A stretch of DNA of 64,000 nt from Asterochloris sp. CNOR1 (lineage: Eukaryota; Chlorophyta; Trebouxiophyceae; Trebouxiales; Trebouxiaceae), in NCBI GenBank assembly GCA_963969365.1, contig OZ017747.1:1240001-1304000 (forward strand), given 5' to 3'. Of the stretch, positions 51,601-62,970 are shown piece by piece. Both the position numbers and the translations under genes were made by a program. Each line of letters begins with the position of its first letter. Within the stretch, counting starts at the first letter, position 1. Under the pieces are notes generated by a model. That model worked only from the letters and a program-made list of their open reading frames with translations. It had not been told where the DNA came from and searched no databases.

Positions 51601-54600
51601 CATCTGCATTTGCAGCGTGAGGGGCCCATGTCGTGGCTGGTGGGCCTGCACCTGAGCTGCCAGGCTGCCGGCCTGCATGACAGAAGTTCAGGAACCAGTC
51701 AGGTGAAGCACTGCAGACCCACATGTCAGGCACTGGTGGGAAAGGCCCTGCCAGGCTGCCTGTGAGCATGGCTCAGAGGGGAAGGAACGCAACCAGTACT
51801 GCAGCATAGAGGACTGCGGCTGGTGGGCTGCCACGCTGCCAGCCTGCAGAATGAGGGGTTGCACCCACAGCAGGTGTAAAGCACATCTACTTGCTGTGAG
51901 CTGGCGGCTAGGGCAGAGCTGGCCAATAGACAGACATCACTCACAATCAGAGTCTGTCTGTGACAGACATCACTCACAATCAGAGCTGTACAAGGCCAGT
52001 TGCTGGCCCAGGAAAAGGGATGACGCTCCTGCTGAGACTACTTTGCTGTGCAGGAGGGGCTTGTGTGTCCACACAAATGCAGCGCAGGCAGGGATGAAGC
52101 CTCAGCGCCCACCTCTGCCCGCTGTGTGAACAGGACGAGATTGCGTGGGTGCTGAGACCAGTCTGCAAAAAGCTCCCTGCTGAGCCCCACATCCAGGCTA
52201 GGCATGGTAGCTAGCACCAGCTTAGGGCTGTTGGGCAGGTGAGCGAGCTCATCTGTGTTGCGGCACAGCTTGAAGAACCTGTGGAGCAAGCACAAAGGTC
52301 AGCTCCCATGGCTGCCAGCAGCCGCCCAGAGCCCTCAGCGAGAGCTGCACCTGAGACTAGTTGCGTAGGCTCATCAGCTGTGCCGTCCTTGGCTGGAGCT
52401 GCCTGTGGCTGAGGCCAGAAAGGCAGGCAGTGCTCTCAGTGACTGTCAGAGTTCGCCACTGTCAGAGTTCGCCCCATACTTGGGCACAACTCCATCAGCC
52501 TTGCTGTATCTGGTCTGCTGCTGTGACCCTCCCCAGAGGCTCGCTAAAAAGTGGCCTGACATCCCACAAACAGGTTTGAACAGTCGAATGAACATGCTGT
52601 CCCTGCAGTACTGGGCGCTCCCGTCCAGCAGGGTCAGGCAGCCTTTTCATGCAGTGCTTAAAGCACGTTTCATACCTGACGCTAAAGGGATTGTCGCGGT
52701 CACGGGACAGCTCAAGCTCCTTGATCAGGGTGTCATTCATCCACTCCAGCTGGCTCTTGGCAAACTCCAATGTGTTGTGGGCCATGGGGGACAGCAGCAC
52801 CAGGGGGTATGTCAGCCTGCATGATGGGCCTTGGCAATGTAGCAGAGAGGGTGTCGCAGGCCACGGCATCATGAGGGGTCATGAGAATGCATGACAACCC
52901 TGACGGACGTGAGCCTCAGCAAGAGCTGCACCCCTTGAATGGCTGCATCAGCCAATGAAGTCTGGGCACAGCTGCAGACAGGCACGTATGGTTTGAGGGG
53001 TGGCAGCTTGCAAGCCTGCTGTGCCCACCTTTCAGTGGCCCAGTGGTGCTCCAAAAGCAGTATGAGCTCCAGCACTCGGCCCGCAGTGTCAACAGGCATG
53101 AGCACATTGCCATCAGAGCGCAGCGTGTGCATGATCGAGGCCAGCATGGCCTTCTCTGGGTCTGCGCCTAGCCCTTGTTTCTGCGCACATGCAAAAGGGG
53201 TTGTGGGCAGAAAGGCAGATGGCGGGCAGCAGGGCAAGCAGGGAATTGTCCAGGCGCCAATCGTAAGGACTGTGACCAGGAGGTAGCAGGTCAAGCGGGT
53301 GAATGACCATGCCTGCAAGCATCAGCAACCTCAGCAGCTTACAGCACATGGAATTGCCTCCCAAGCCAGACAGGCATGTGCTGCTGTTTGAGCAGGCAGC
53401 AGTATGCCAGCAAACATTGAGGATTACGGTGTGGGCTATCAGGTCGCTCCAAACACACGTGGCGGTGATTGTCAGGCCGCAGCTGCCTGGAGACCCAACT
53501 CACCTGACTGGCAGCATCAACAATGAGGAGGGCAGGGCGAGTAAACAGGTTTTGCAGGCCCATGCTATACAGGTGGCGCTCCTTGCGGTGGTGGAGGTCC
53601 ACAGCATAGACCAGCTCATCACCTCCTGCAGTGGTTATACGCCAGATGGCGCCCCCCAGCAGGTGGCCTGCTGCAAAGGGCGTGATGCTGAGGCCGCTGC
53701 CCTTGCCTGCATGCAGCAGACAGCAGGGTCACGTCCGAAGATGTAGCCAGGCAAGAGTATGAAGTGCCGGTGCTGGCACTGGGGCCCGTCAATGCTTGAA
53801 TGCAGCGACAGGGCAGCATCGACTGCAGGGGTGGGGCCAAGCTTGTTGTGAGGCGCCAGGACCAGGATAAGGGGTCCAGCGCAACACTCATGCAGGCAGT
53901 GGCAGGACCATGCCGGCTACAGAGCATCTCAATGATGCATTCTGGCACTTGCCCTCCAGGCGCACAGACTGCTGGAACTTGAGGGAGTGCACCCGGTGCA
54001 CATCGAAGGCTGCATCCACGTCGTCCAGGGTGAAGGCCTGGAAGTCCTGGCTGGCCTGCTGGGCCAGGTAGAGGTCGTACATGAACATCTGGCCCATCTT
54101 GACCACTGGCAGCGTGGCATAGATGGGGGCCTGAAGGGCAGGAAGCGCCAATGGAATGCTGACCATCCTTGACCACTGGGCAGGCTGGCACACAGGGTGG
54201 CCTGCAGGGTAGCCAGCTGTCATCCTATGCACAGTAGGCTCCTTGCCTGGGGCGGCACAACATGCAACAGCAGACTTCCAGCCTGCCAAAGACTGCCAAT
54301 ACAGCAGGCAAGCAGATTGCATCAGGCTTGCCAGTGGCTCAAGCAAGGGAGACAGCAGCCTGCACAGATCCGGTCATGAGGCTATGCTTCCCCGTCCTAC
54401 CTGCAGCTGGAGCTGCCCAACGGCATAGGGCAGGGCCCCCAGGTGCTCTGTGTCCGGGTGTGACAGCAGCACAGCATCAATCCTGGGAATGGCAGCCTTC
54501 AGGGGATCTAGGAGGCTGGTGTCGCATGTGTCCCTCCAGCCACAATCAACCAGGAAGGTGAAGCCATCCACAGTCAGCAGGCTGGCCATGGGACCACCAT

Positions 54601-54694
54601 GCACGCCATACAGAGGCTGGAAGGAGACCTTGGCCCCTGTCGGGGTCTGTTGCAGTGGTGGTGCCTCCTCTGAATGAGCGCTTTGCAGCTGCAT
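48674..54694 (-). CDS. CPSF2: Cleavage and polyadenylation specificity factor subunit 2 (CPSF100)
   Basis: Pseudo-nuclease partner of CPSF73 in the nuclear mRNA 3'-end processing complex. ATG 54694 opens a short tail, then [13 protein letters not shown] and [12 protein letters not shown] (metallo-beta-lactamase start). [16 protein letters not shown] replaces the catalytic HxHxDH, as expected for CPSF100. Later exons give [34 protein letters not shown] with [36 protein letters not shown] (beta-CASP); [32 protein letters not shown] with a Glu/Ala helix; [15 protein letters not shown] (acidic motif); [15 protein letters not shown] and [12 protein letters not shown]; and the C-terminal [16 protein letters not shown] before the stop at 48674. 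Domain order and length fit the family. Several internal exon borders were not fixed. Confidence 0.92.
51633..51860 (-). repeat. Exon-edge echo in CPSF2 (offset 171 bp)
   Basis: The minus-strand exon starting at 51672 (gccggcagcctggcagctcag..., [13 protein letters not shown]) has a copy starting at 51843, 171 bp upstream in the transcript. The copy reads gctggcagcgtggcag then ccaccagcc and lacks 15 internal bases, but keeps the preceding ctgcag acceptor. A separate 22-bp direct repeat (cagacatcactcacaatcag + ag at 51931 and 51964) lies in the same intron. Confidence 0.75.
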
Positions 54695-55133
54695 GTCCTA
54701 GGGGTGCAAGGGGCCTGCCCTGCACTGTCCTCCGCGTCCTGGCAGACCCCCACTGACACAGCTGATCAAGACACCTTGCAGGGTGGGAGCCTTTGCTGAT
54801 CCAGTCCTTGCAAGGTCCTTTCAGCTCCATCTGGCTGCCATGGACATGCAAAAGTCAAAGCAAAAGTTACCCCTCTCCTTTGAGCATGCATTATCAATAA
54901 AAGGTCAACCCAGATGGCAACACAGTTCAAGCCTTGATCATTGTGCCGGAGACTAGAAGAATGCAGGCCGTGTTTGAAAGATTCAGCGGTGAGATGCCCG
55001 CGTTGTTGGCACACCAGTGGCGTTGTTGCACTAGCTTTCATCAGGAAGAGCACTGCATGCAGGGTTCTGGCCGCTTAATACCATAACAACGAAGTGCACA
55101 GGACATGTGCAAGGGCCATCTTCTGCTGCCCCC
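54695..55133. promoter_or_regulatory. Divergent promoter region, CPSF2 and a hypothetical gene
   Basis: About 440 bp separates the CPSF2 start (minus) from the first plausible ATG of the plus-strand gene at 55134. It includes an AT-richer stretch (tgcattatcaataaaagg, about 54888-54905). No specific element was recognised. Confidence 0.4.
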
Positions 55134-57036
55134 ATGGCTGACATGCCCCGCCCAGTGGCTGCTACGGTGGGACTCAAGCAGCTCTGCCCAGCCACCCAGT
55201 CGTTTACATCACTGCATCACCCTGGCCGGCCTGGTGCAGCCCTTTGCATGGTGGATGGCCACCTGTCGATCCCTGCATGTCTGCAGGAGGTGGACCTGCA
55301 CACAGGCCCTGAAGGGATAGGCACGCTCTGCTGCACACTCCAGACAAGCCCTGGAGCAACACACTTGCCCTCTGCACTGCGACCGCAGCAGTGCATACCT
55401 GTTGCTGTCTGCAGGTAGTGGACCTGCAGCCAGGCGCCATCAAGACAGCCGTCCCGCAATCGGAAGAGGTCATTGGACACCGCTTCATTGACGTCAACAG
55501 CCCAGAGGCGAGCAGTTGCTGCTTTGGGGCATCATGTCTGGAGTGTTGACAGGTGTCAGCCCGGCTGCCAGATCTAGGGAAAGCATGTGGGCACCCTGTA
55601 CTGCTGGTGACAGTCATGTGCAGGCTTTGCAGCAGCTGTCTCAGGCAACAATCTCAGGTCACCACGGGAGCTTTTGTTCACTGCCTCAGGCTGACAGGAT
55701 AGTGGTTCCCTGCAGCACTGTCTGATTGGGAAGTAACCACTGCGCAAATAGCTGCCTTCAAAAGCTACTCTTCTGCCTGATGAGCCATCTGCAACCTTTG
55801 CCAGGCACGCTCCCTTTGCTTTCAGGTCATGACAATTGCTCCTTGCCTCTGCAGGTTGCTGGTCTGCTGCAGTGGCCCGCTGACCACTCTGTGGCGTGGC
55901 CTTCCAACTGCTCTGACGATTGTGACCTGCCCGCTGCTGGAATCATGGGGCTGCGCAGCCCAAGGTGCCTGCCCTGGAGGCAGCGATGGCATCCAGTGGT
56001 GCCGCAGTTGGTGTGCTTGTCCCCAGGCAGCCTGCAGCAGGCGTGCTGTCTCTACGCAGCCTGCAGCGGGCCTGTCGCCAGGGTCAGCCTCTGCCGCTGG
56101 TCGTGCCAAGGTGCGCACAGCTTCATGGTCTTGCTATTCACCTCAGCTGGGCCCACAGCATGCAGATTGGCTACCCGAGATCACGTTGTTGCCTTGGCTC
56201 CCAATCTGCAGAGTTGTCCAGGCACAGTATGCTCAGGAACGGCCTTCAAGCTGGCCGCAGCCTGCTGCAGCTGTCAGGGCATTGCAGCAGACTGCGCAGG
56301 ATTTGCCGACTGACACCTGATGCGAGATGCATGCCTGCAGGTGAACGTGCCGCTGAGATCGGCTTCCATGATGCAGTCACTCTGCGATGCTGCCAGGCTG
56401 CCCCAGCACGGTCCGGCAGCCAAGTTCACCATGGTGAGTGTCATGGTGAGGCCATGCTGTCGGCCATCTTGCAGGCACTTTACGCTGTGTAGCATGTGTG
56501 CATGCAGTGCCAGCTGACAATCATTGTGACCGTCCGCAATGTGCTAGTTGAGGCAGCACGTCTGACTGTGCCTTGGCCACACAACCCTGGCCTCTGCAGC
56601 AGGTGCATGCGCAATTTGCTGGCTAGCCCCTGGGCCACAGCACACCATTGCTTGACTGATCTCAGCCTCACAACCTTCTTGTGTGTGCAGGAGCGGCAGA
56701 GTGCGGCAAAAGCCAGGCCCAAGAGGCAGGACGCGACAGCTGAGGCTGCAACCATCAACTGTGATAATGACACGCAAGCAACCTCCCTGGTACGAAGAAT
56801 TGGGCATAGATGGCAGGCCCCAGGTCCCCTGCATCACAGCATGCTCCCTGGGGCCAGAAAGATGACCTGCACGAGGTCTAGTGAAACGGCATTAATGCTT
56901 GCAGCGTGGGTCAGCAAGGCCTACATGGTGTCGCCGCAGTTTGCAAATCAGTCCGTCCACAGCAACTAAGCAGACGGCACCTCCCTGCCTGCAGGTGGTG
57001 CAGCCTCCAGGGGAGCAGCCCTCTGAGGATCAGTAG
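55134..57036 (+). CDS. Hypothetical protein, multi-exon, function unknown
   Basis: I do not recognise this gene. The ATG at 55134 opens MADMPRPVAATVGLKQL. A phase-0 exon starting at 55415 reads VVDLQPGAIKTAVPQSEEVI and FIDVNSPEA. Coding-like exons follow near 55.85-56.11 kb (VPALEAAMASSGAAVGVL...), 56.34-56.44 kb (VNVPLRSASMMQSLCDAARL) and 56.69-56.8 kb (a Lys/Arg-rich ERQSAAKARPKRQDATAE). The last stretch reads VVQPPGEQPSEDQ before TAG at 57034-57036. Introns have tgcag acceptors and gtgag-like donors. Borders are tentative, and it could continue into the next open frame if the TAG is spliced out. Confidence 0.4.
55283..55440 (+). repeat. Exon-edge echo (offset 128 bp)
   Basis: The exon start gcaggtagtggacctgcagc (from 55411) has a copy gcaggaggtggacctgcaca 128 bp upstream (from 55283), including the acceptor. 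It is shorter than the others but has the same layout. Confidence 0.65.
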
Positions 57037-57756
57037 GCAGCTCATGTGGCTGTGTTGGCACAAAAGGCAGCAGGCCCGAGCACCGCCCCTGGCTCAGCGT
57101 CATCCCGTGCTGAAGTCGCAGAGGCCCTCAGGGCTGAGTGCCAGGCTGCCAGGCTTCAGGCCGAGCAGGGGCTGGCAACGCTGCAGGACACGCCCCAGCA
57201 GCTGAAGAGCACCCGCCGGCAGGAGGTGGCAGCCTTGCAGGATGGCTTGCTGATGGGGGCTACAGCCCTGCAGGCTTCCCGCTGCCAGCTGCAGGCTTCC
57301 CGCCGCCAGCTGCAGCAGCAGGTTGCGCTGCAGAGTCGGCGCCACCAGGAGGCCCGCTATGCAGAGCTCTGTGCCCAGCACAGGCTGGCCGTGGCAGAGG
57401 GGGCCATGGACGGGCGCCAGGCCCGTGCAGGCGAGCAGCCCCCGCGCTTTGGCGCTGCCGCCCGGAAGGTCTGGCAGGTGCTGCCAGAGGGCATCCCTGG
57501 CCACCCTTACATAGCCCACCGCGCCAAGGTGCTAACGCAGGGGCCCAGCAACCGCTCCAGGCCAGCATGGCAGATCGATAGTCTGCCCAAGTCCAGATTC
57601 CCGCCCGGCCCAGCTGCAGCTGAGCGGCCCCACCCAGCAGGCAGCGTGGCCCCTGGCTGCCCCGCCAGTGCAGGGTTCACAGGCACCACTCCCTGCCACT
57701 CACAGGCTGCCAGCCCTGCTGGGCACCACCTCAGAGCAGCTCTCTCGCGTCAGTAG
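57037..57756 (+). CDS. Hypothetical coiled-coil protein segment
   Basis: A 240-codon open frame directly follows, and is in frame with, the TAG at 57034. Its first two-thirds are Gln/Ala/Leu/Arg-rich with heptad-like spacing (EALRAECQAARLQAEQGL, QLQASRRQLQQQVALQ), predicting a coiled coil. The C-terminal third is Pro/Ser-rich and ends at TAG 57754-57756. There is no ATG at its beginning. It is either the 3' exon of the preceding gene, reached through an acceptor at or after the TAG (cagtag|gcag), or part of another transcript. Function unknown. Confidence 0.4.
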   Translation, partial: AAHVAVLAQKAAGPSTAPGSASSRAEVAEALRAECQAARLQAEQGLATLQDTPQQLKSTRRQEVAALQDGLLMGATALQASRCQLQASRRQLQQQVALQSRRHQEARYAELCAQHRLAVAEGAMDGRQARAGEQPPRFGAAARKVWQVLPEGIPGHPYIAHRAKVLTQGPSNRSRPAWQIDSLPKSRFPPGPAAAERPHPAGSVAPGCPASAGFTGTTPCHSQAASPAGHHLRAALSRQ

Positions 57757-58041
57757 GGCGGATGCGCACCAGCCGCCAGTACCTGCGGCTGAAAGCATTC
57801 TGCAGCAGAAGGACGGATTGCGTGCAGAGGTGATCCCACAGGTGTACATTGCTGCTGCTTCTGCCACTGATTGCACAGAATGTTGCGTGCTGCCTGCCAG
57901 AAGTCGTCCTTTGAATGTGTTGGCCATGCAGCTGCGCTGATGAGGCATCTCAGGAGCATTGTGCCTGCCCTGGCATGTGACAATCAGTATGGACCTGAGG
58001 GCCTGCTCTCATGCTGCCTGCTGCCCAGCCACCTGCATGCC

Positions 58042-59730
58042 ATGATGGCAGCCTGGCAATCTGCCTGGGAATGGCAACACTGAGAGCAGAGCTGGAACCT
58101 GCTTGCTCATTGCTGCAGTATTCTTCACCGGGCACCACCAAGAGAGCCACCAGGGCTTCTCAAACCGCGTCAACCTTCAAGAGAGCTGCGACACCTGCAC
58201 CCTCAGGGCGGACTACCCAGCGCACGCATGAGGTAGCTAGTCATAGCATGCTCAAGGCTGTCTGTATGGCAGGGCGTCCAATGGCGCTCACAGTGCATCT
58301 TGTTGCTCAAGCTGTCTCATGCCATGATGGCAGCCTGGCAATCTGCCTGGGAATGGCAACACTGAGAGCAGAGCTGGAACCTGCTTGCTCATTGCTGCAG
58401 TATCCTTCGCAGGCACCACCAAGAGAGCCACCAGGGCTTCTCAAACCGCGTCAACCTTCAAGACAGCTGCGACACCTGCACCCTCACGGCGCACTACCCA
58501 GCGCTTGCATGAGGTAGCTAGTCATAGCATGCTCAAGGCTGTCTGTATGGCAGGGCGTCCAATGGCGCTCACAGTGCATCTTGTTGCTCAAGCTCTCTCA
58601 TGCCATGATGGCAGCCTGGCAATCTGCCTGGGAATGGCAACACTGAGAGCAGAGCTGGAACCTGCTTGCTCATTGCTGCAGTATCCTTCGCCAGGCACCA
58701 CCAAGAGAGCCACCAGGGCTTCTCAAACCGCGTCAACCTTCAAGACAGCTGCGACATCTGCGCCCTCAGGGCGGACAACCCAGCGCTCGCATGAGGTGGC
58801 TAGTCATAGCATGCTCAAGGCTGTCTGTATGGCAGGGCGTCCATTGGCGCTCACAGTGCATCTTGTTGCTCAGGCTGTCTCATGCCATGTCGGCAGCCTG
58901 GCAATCTGCCTGGGAATGGCAACACTGAGAGCAGAGCTGAAACTGCTTGCTCTTTGCTGCAGTATCCTTCGCCAGGCACCACCAAGAGAGCCACCAGGGC
59001 TTCTCAAACCGCGTCAACCTTCAAGAGAGCTGCGACACCTGCACCCTCAGGGCGGACTACCCAGCGCACGCATGAGGTAGCTAGTCATAGCATGCTCAAG
59101 GCTGTCTGTATGGCAGGGCGTCCAATGGCGCTCACAGTGCATCTTGTTGCTCAAGCTGTCTCATGCCATGATGGCAGCCTGGCAATCTGCCTGGGAATGG
59201 CAACACTGAGAGCAGAGCTGGAACCTGCTTGCTCATTGCTGCAGTATCCTTCGCAGGCACCACCAAGAGAGCCACCAGGGCTTCTCAAACCGCGTCAACC
59301 TTCAAGACAGCTGCGACACCTGCACCCTCACGGCGCACTACCCAGCGCTTGCATGAGGTAGCTAGTCATAGCATGCTCAAGGCTGTCTGTATGGCAGGGC
59401 GTCCAATGGCGCTCACAGTGCATCTTGTTGCTCAAGCTCTCTCATGCCATGATGGCAGCCTGGCAATCTGCCTGGGAATGGCAACACTGAGAGCAGAGCT
59501 GGAACCTGCTTGCTCATTGCTGCAGTATCCTTCGCCAGGCACCACCAAGAGAGCCACCAGGGCTTCTCAAACCGCGTCAACCTTCAAGACAGCTGCGACA
59601 TCTGCGCCCTCAGGGCGGACAACCCAGCGCTCGCATGAGGTGGCTAGTCATAGCATGCTCAAGGCTGTCTGTATGGCAGGGCGTCCATTGGCGCTCACAG
59701 TGCATCTTGTTGCTCAAGGCTGTCTCATGG
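58042..59730 (+). repeat. Higher-order tandem repeat: six ~281-bp units in two ~844-bp trimers
   Basis: An anchor (atgatggcagcc, or atgtcggcagcc in unit 4) occurs at 58042, 58324, 58605, 58887, 59168 and 59449, giving spacings of 282, 281, 282, 281 and 281. Private variants show order A-B-C-A-B-C. Units 1 and 4 share gagagctgcgacacctgc; units 2 and 5 share cttcgcaggcacc and a cttgcatgag end; units 3 and 6 share acatctgcgccctcag and gtccattggcg. Each unit is largely open, encoding a Thr/Ala/Lys/Arg-rich segment (GTTKRATRASQTASTF...) followed by catgag|gtagct, which looks like an exon plus donor. Units 2 and 5 are one base short, shifting the frame. It could be an array of duplicated exons or a satellite grown from one. 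Confidence 0.92.
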
Positions 59731-60300
59731 TGAAGATGGGCATCAACCTGAAGGCTGCTCCCATATCCTGCCTGCCAACACATGTGCGCTGCGCCTCAGT
59801 GAGGCCAGAGCATGCTGCCACAGCACATGGCGCCCGAACGCTTCAATCCTGAGTGACAGTCAAAGCAGCAGGCAATGGTGTCCATTGTTTTTGTACCAAT
59901 CTGGAGTGCTCTGCTATTGCACTGCAGGGCCAGGGTGGTATGGCGGCGGCTGCTGCCTCCACCAGCAACACCATTCAGCCCCTGAACCTGAACTTTGCCA
60001 GGCTTGAGCACTCTACCTCAGCAACAGAGGCCTGCTGCCCCAGCAAGAAGTCTTTTTTCAGGCGTCTGTGCCCAGGTGCCTGGAGAGCTGCCTGCCTACA
60101 GCACCAGCACCTGCTGCCAAGGCGCCGAGTCCCCAGGCGAGCAGCCCAAACAACTGCTGCCTTGCTGCCCGGCAGCACTGTGTGGTTTTCTGTGATTGTG
60201 CGTCTCTGTGGGATAGCACTGTGGCAACAAAGGCAGCAAGTGTGCCCTTGTGGACCTGGGGGTGAGTGATCCACCTTGGCTGCACCTAGGAGGCAGCACA
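59731..60300 (+). other. Coding-like stretch of unknown gene
   Basis: After the tandem array an exon-like segment begins behind ctgcag near 59930 (GQGGMAAAAASTSNTIQPL, then LNFARLEHSTSATEACCPSK). A second, Pro/Ala-rich stretch follows near 60.06-60.15 kb (PTAPAPAAKAPSPQASSP in one frame). Neither is recognised, and no complete model was built. Confidence 0.3.
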
Positions 60301-60760
60301 GGTCTGCATGGCTGCCTGGCACAGGGGGTGGGGGTGTAGGGTGTATCCACATGGCTGCAGGGCTGGCCTGCATGCCCTGCGTGACAGACAGCTGAGGTTG
60401 TGAGCACCTGCATGGCTGAAAGTCGGCCTGCGTGCCCGATCTGACAGCAGGGGTGGTGGGCTTGATGCACGGCTTTGCCAGGGGGCAGCACTGGCCTGCA
60501 TGCCCTGCCTGACAGGTACATGGGGACGTGAGAACCAGCACGGCTGCATGTGTGGAGGCGTCATTGGCCAGCATGCCCCATCTGACAAGAGGGTTGCAGG
60601 TGCATCTGCATGCCTCTGCAAAGGGCCAGCGCTGGCCTGCATGCCCTGCCTGACCGAATACCTGAGGGCCCATGCACCTGTATGGCTGCACATGGAGGCA
60701 TCCCTGGCCTGCACGCCCATCCGTGACTGCAGCCCTGAGGAGGCCAGCCTCTCAGCACAG
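60301..60760. repeat. Degenerate ~68-bp minisatellite
   Basis: The core ggcctgcatgccctgcctgac recurs in variable form near 60366, 60426, 60493, 60567, 60632 and 60708 (spacing 59-76 bp), alternating between gccctgcctgac and gcccatctgac versions. Long frames on the minus strand here are products of the repeat, not evidence for a gene. Confidence 0.7.
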
Positions 60761-61253
60761 GCCCACCTCCGGCATAGTTGCATCACCTCGTTCCAGGCAC
60801 ACGGTGCTGCGCCCACTGTTTCATGTCCCAGGGGCACAAACATGTACTGTTAGCACGATGTGCTGCTGGGAGGTGGCTGGTGACAGGCACCTGTCGCCAG
60901 CAGTGCGTGCAGGCAAATACACATCCAGCAGCCTGACCCTGCATGGATCGCTGAGCCTGCTGGCAGCCGCCCTGCAGCTGTGTGTGTGGTGTGGTAAGTA
61001 AGGGTCAGGGCACTGGAGTCGGCAGCGGCACACCACCTTGGCCATGCGAGACATTGGCTGCTTGTGCAAACATGTTTCTTTGAGTGCCTTTCCATCCTAC
61101 TTTGCTGCCTGTGTAGTGCTTGCTTCTTTTGAAGGACCACTGGGCTGCCTGCTGTGGGTTGTTCCCAAGATTTGTGCTCCACATGGTGCAGTGAAGCCAG
61201 ATTCCCTACCTTGCATGCAGGCTGCTTGCAATTGTTTCTTGCTGTGCCTGCAG

Positions 61254-61688
61254 GGACACCACCATGCAAGTAACAGTGGCATGACTGGTAGCGGTCAGGG
61301 CATGGGCAGTGGCTACAACCAGGACACAGGCTACCAGCAGGTCAGTCATTGGCCAGACTTGTTGTACAGCACCTAGACCCTGTAGTTGTACAACCGCCCA
61401 GAACTTCTCAACTGCATGAATTTCCACCAGGGTGCCTCAGACATCAACTATGGCTGCTGCAGGGGCAGCAACAAGGGTGATGTGACAGGCACTGGTGGCA
61501 GTGGCCTGGGTGGGGGCCAGCAGGTGTGTTTGGCTGGCCATGCTCTTTCCTGAAGCTACCTGCCTGCTTCTGGCAAGGCTGGATGGAGTAAGCACATCAG
61601 TCTTCACCAACTGGTGCTGCAGGCTTCGATTGCGGGAGGCACCTTTAGGCGCTTGAACCGCATCCAGCTCTCAGATGGGACCTGGTGA
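61254..61688 (+). CDS. Glycine-rich protein, last three exons
   Basis: Three exons join in phase 0. 61254-61340 encodes GHHHASNSGMTGSGQG, then a Gly/Tyr/Gln stretch. 61431-61523 encodes GASDINYGCCRGSNKG, then a Gly-rich end. 61623-61688 encodes ASIAGGTFRRLNRIQLSDGT and stops at TGA 61686-61688. The first two are similar in style (both begin with Gly and end Gln-Gln), suggesting exon duplication. The 5' exons were not identified; a stretch at 60.85-60.99 kb before a gtaagt donor may belong. Function unknown; hydrophilic Gly-rich composition recalls stress or wall proteins, which is only a guess. Confidence 0.45.
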
Positions 61689-62970
61689 GAAGAGCTGCTT
61701 AACAGCAACTGCTTATGCTTGGGACACGGACCGTTAGCCTATTTTTGCTGCAAACCCAGTCATCAGGATCCACCCTGTTCAGGTGTTCTCTTGCACTGCC
61801 GCTTGACTTGAGCGGTGCTGACGTGACCCTTCTGGCTGCTGCAGGCACCTACTGCCCTTCTCTACACCACCTTGAGCATTTATGGCTAAGAGCCAGCTGA
61901 GGTTACAGTTGATGTTGCCCCATTGACGTGTTCTGCGCCTAATTCAGTCAGACTGCCGTGAGCTTGTAGACATGATCTCAGCTGTACAGAACAAAGACAT
62001 GAAACATTGCGACTCATCATAATCTGAGAGACTGCAGTACATGGGGTTGGCATGTTACATGGGACCTTCCATCAAGAATCTGGCAGCGTGCCAGCAGGTA
62101 ATTGCTGGCTTGAAGATCTGCATCAGGGCGGCTGAATGACCTGGCAGGGGGCAGAGCGCACCTGTGACGTGTCTTCCACTTGGCGCCTGTCCCTGCAGAT
62201 TGCTATTCAGCGATTTGGATATGTGTGTCCTGCTGTCCTATGAACTTTGAAGGGGAGAGTGCCAAGGAATCTTGCAGCTGCCTGCTGCCCCACATCAAAC
62301 ACAGCCTGGAGAGGCTGCACTGCATAAGATCTCTCCAGCAGAGGTATCATTCAAAATTGACGACACTTTCTGCCATTTGCTGGCTGCCCTGTTGAGCTCA
62401 TGGGCGCCCGCACAGATCCACCTGCAGCTGGCGCCCAGAGACAGCTGTCAGGTGAGTTGCTGCCTGCATGACAGAGCAACTAATTTGTGCTCCAACAGTG
62501 ATCAAGAGGCTGCTCGTCCGTACATGTCAAAGGTGGGGCAACTTCTACATGAGCACCCCGTTGCCCCACCAAGCAGCCAAGAGGCAGGGCAGCTTGGCCA
62601 GCCCTGCAGCAGGATTGCCTCTGGTCAGCCCCATCTTTGCCAGCTGGCTGCAGGGCCGCACTTCATGTAAGAGGATACCTGGATGCCATCTAAAGAGGGA
62701 CCCTCTGCATTTTCGAGGTTGACCTACATTTGCCACCAACAATCTCGCTTTTTGGTGGCCATCTGCGACAGATCACAGTGCTGCGTACTGACAGGAGATC
62801 ACACAGTCTGAAATCACCCTCACGCTTGCATTGACTGGCAGGTAAGGCTTGCTTTGTGCATGAGACTTTCAGCCCCTGGTCTCAGAGGATCCCAGTGACA
62901 TCACCAATGCATCTGGTTCAGGTGAAGGGTCCTGCTGCGGCTGGGCCTCCAACATCTGTTTTGCGCAAGC
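61689..62970. other. Region upstream of the uncoupling protein, no firm gene
   Basis: About 1.3 kb. One open stretch near 62.27-62.45 kb (SPAEVSFKIDDTFCHLL..., followed by a gtgagt donor) looks mildly coding but has no partner exons that I can place. Otherwise I see nothing beyond the expected promoter and 5' UTR of the next gene. Confidence 0.35.

Noticed and set aside
54400-54500. Loss of catalytic metal ligands in CPSF2 as a mutation
   Set aside because: CPSF100 proteins normally lack the HxHxDH motif; this is the family norm, not a defect.
57100-57689. Minus-strand frames opposite the coiled-coil segment
   Set aside because: Composition is typical of antisense of Gln/Ala-rich coding; no splice signals or domain.
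58042-59730. CRISPR-like array
   Set aside because: Units are 281 bp with no short repeat/spacer pattern, in a eukaryotic intron-rich context.
60286-60843. 185-codon minus-strand frame
   Set aside because: Composed of minisatellite translation with no splice partners or recognisable domain.
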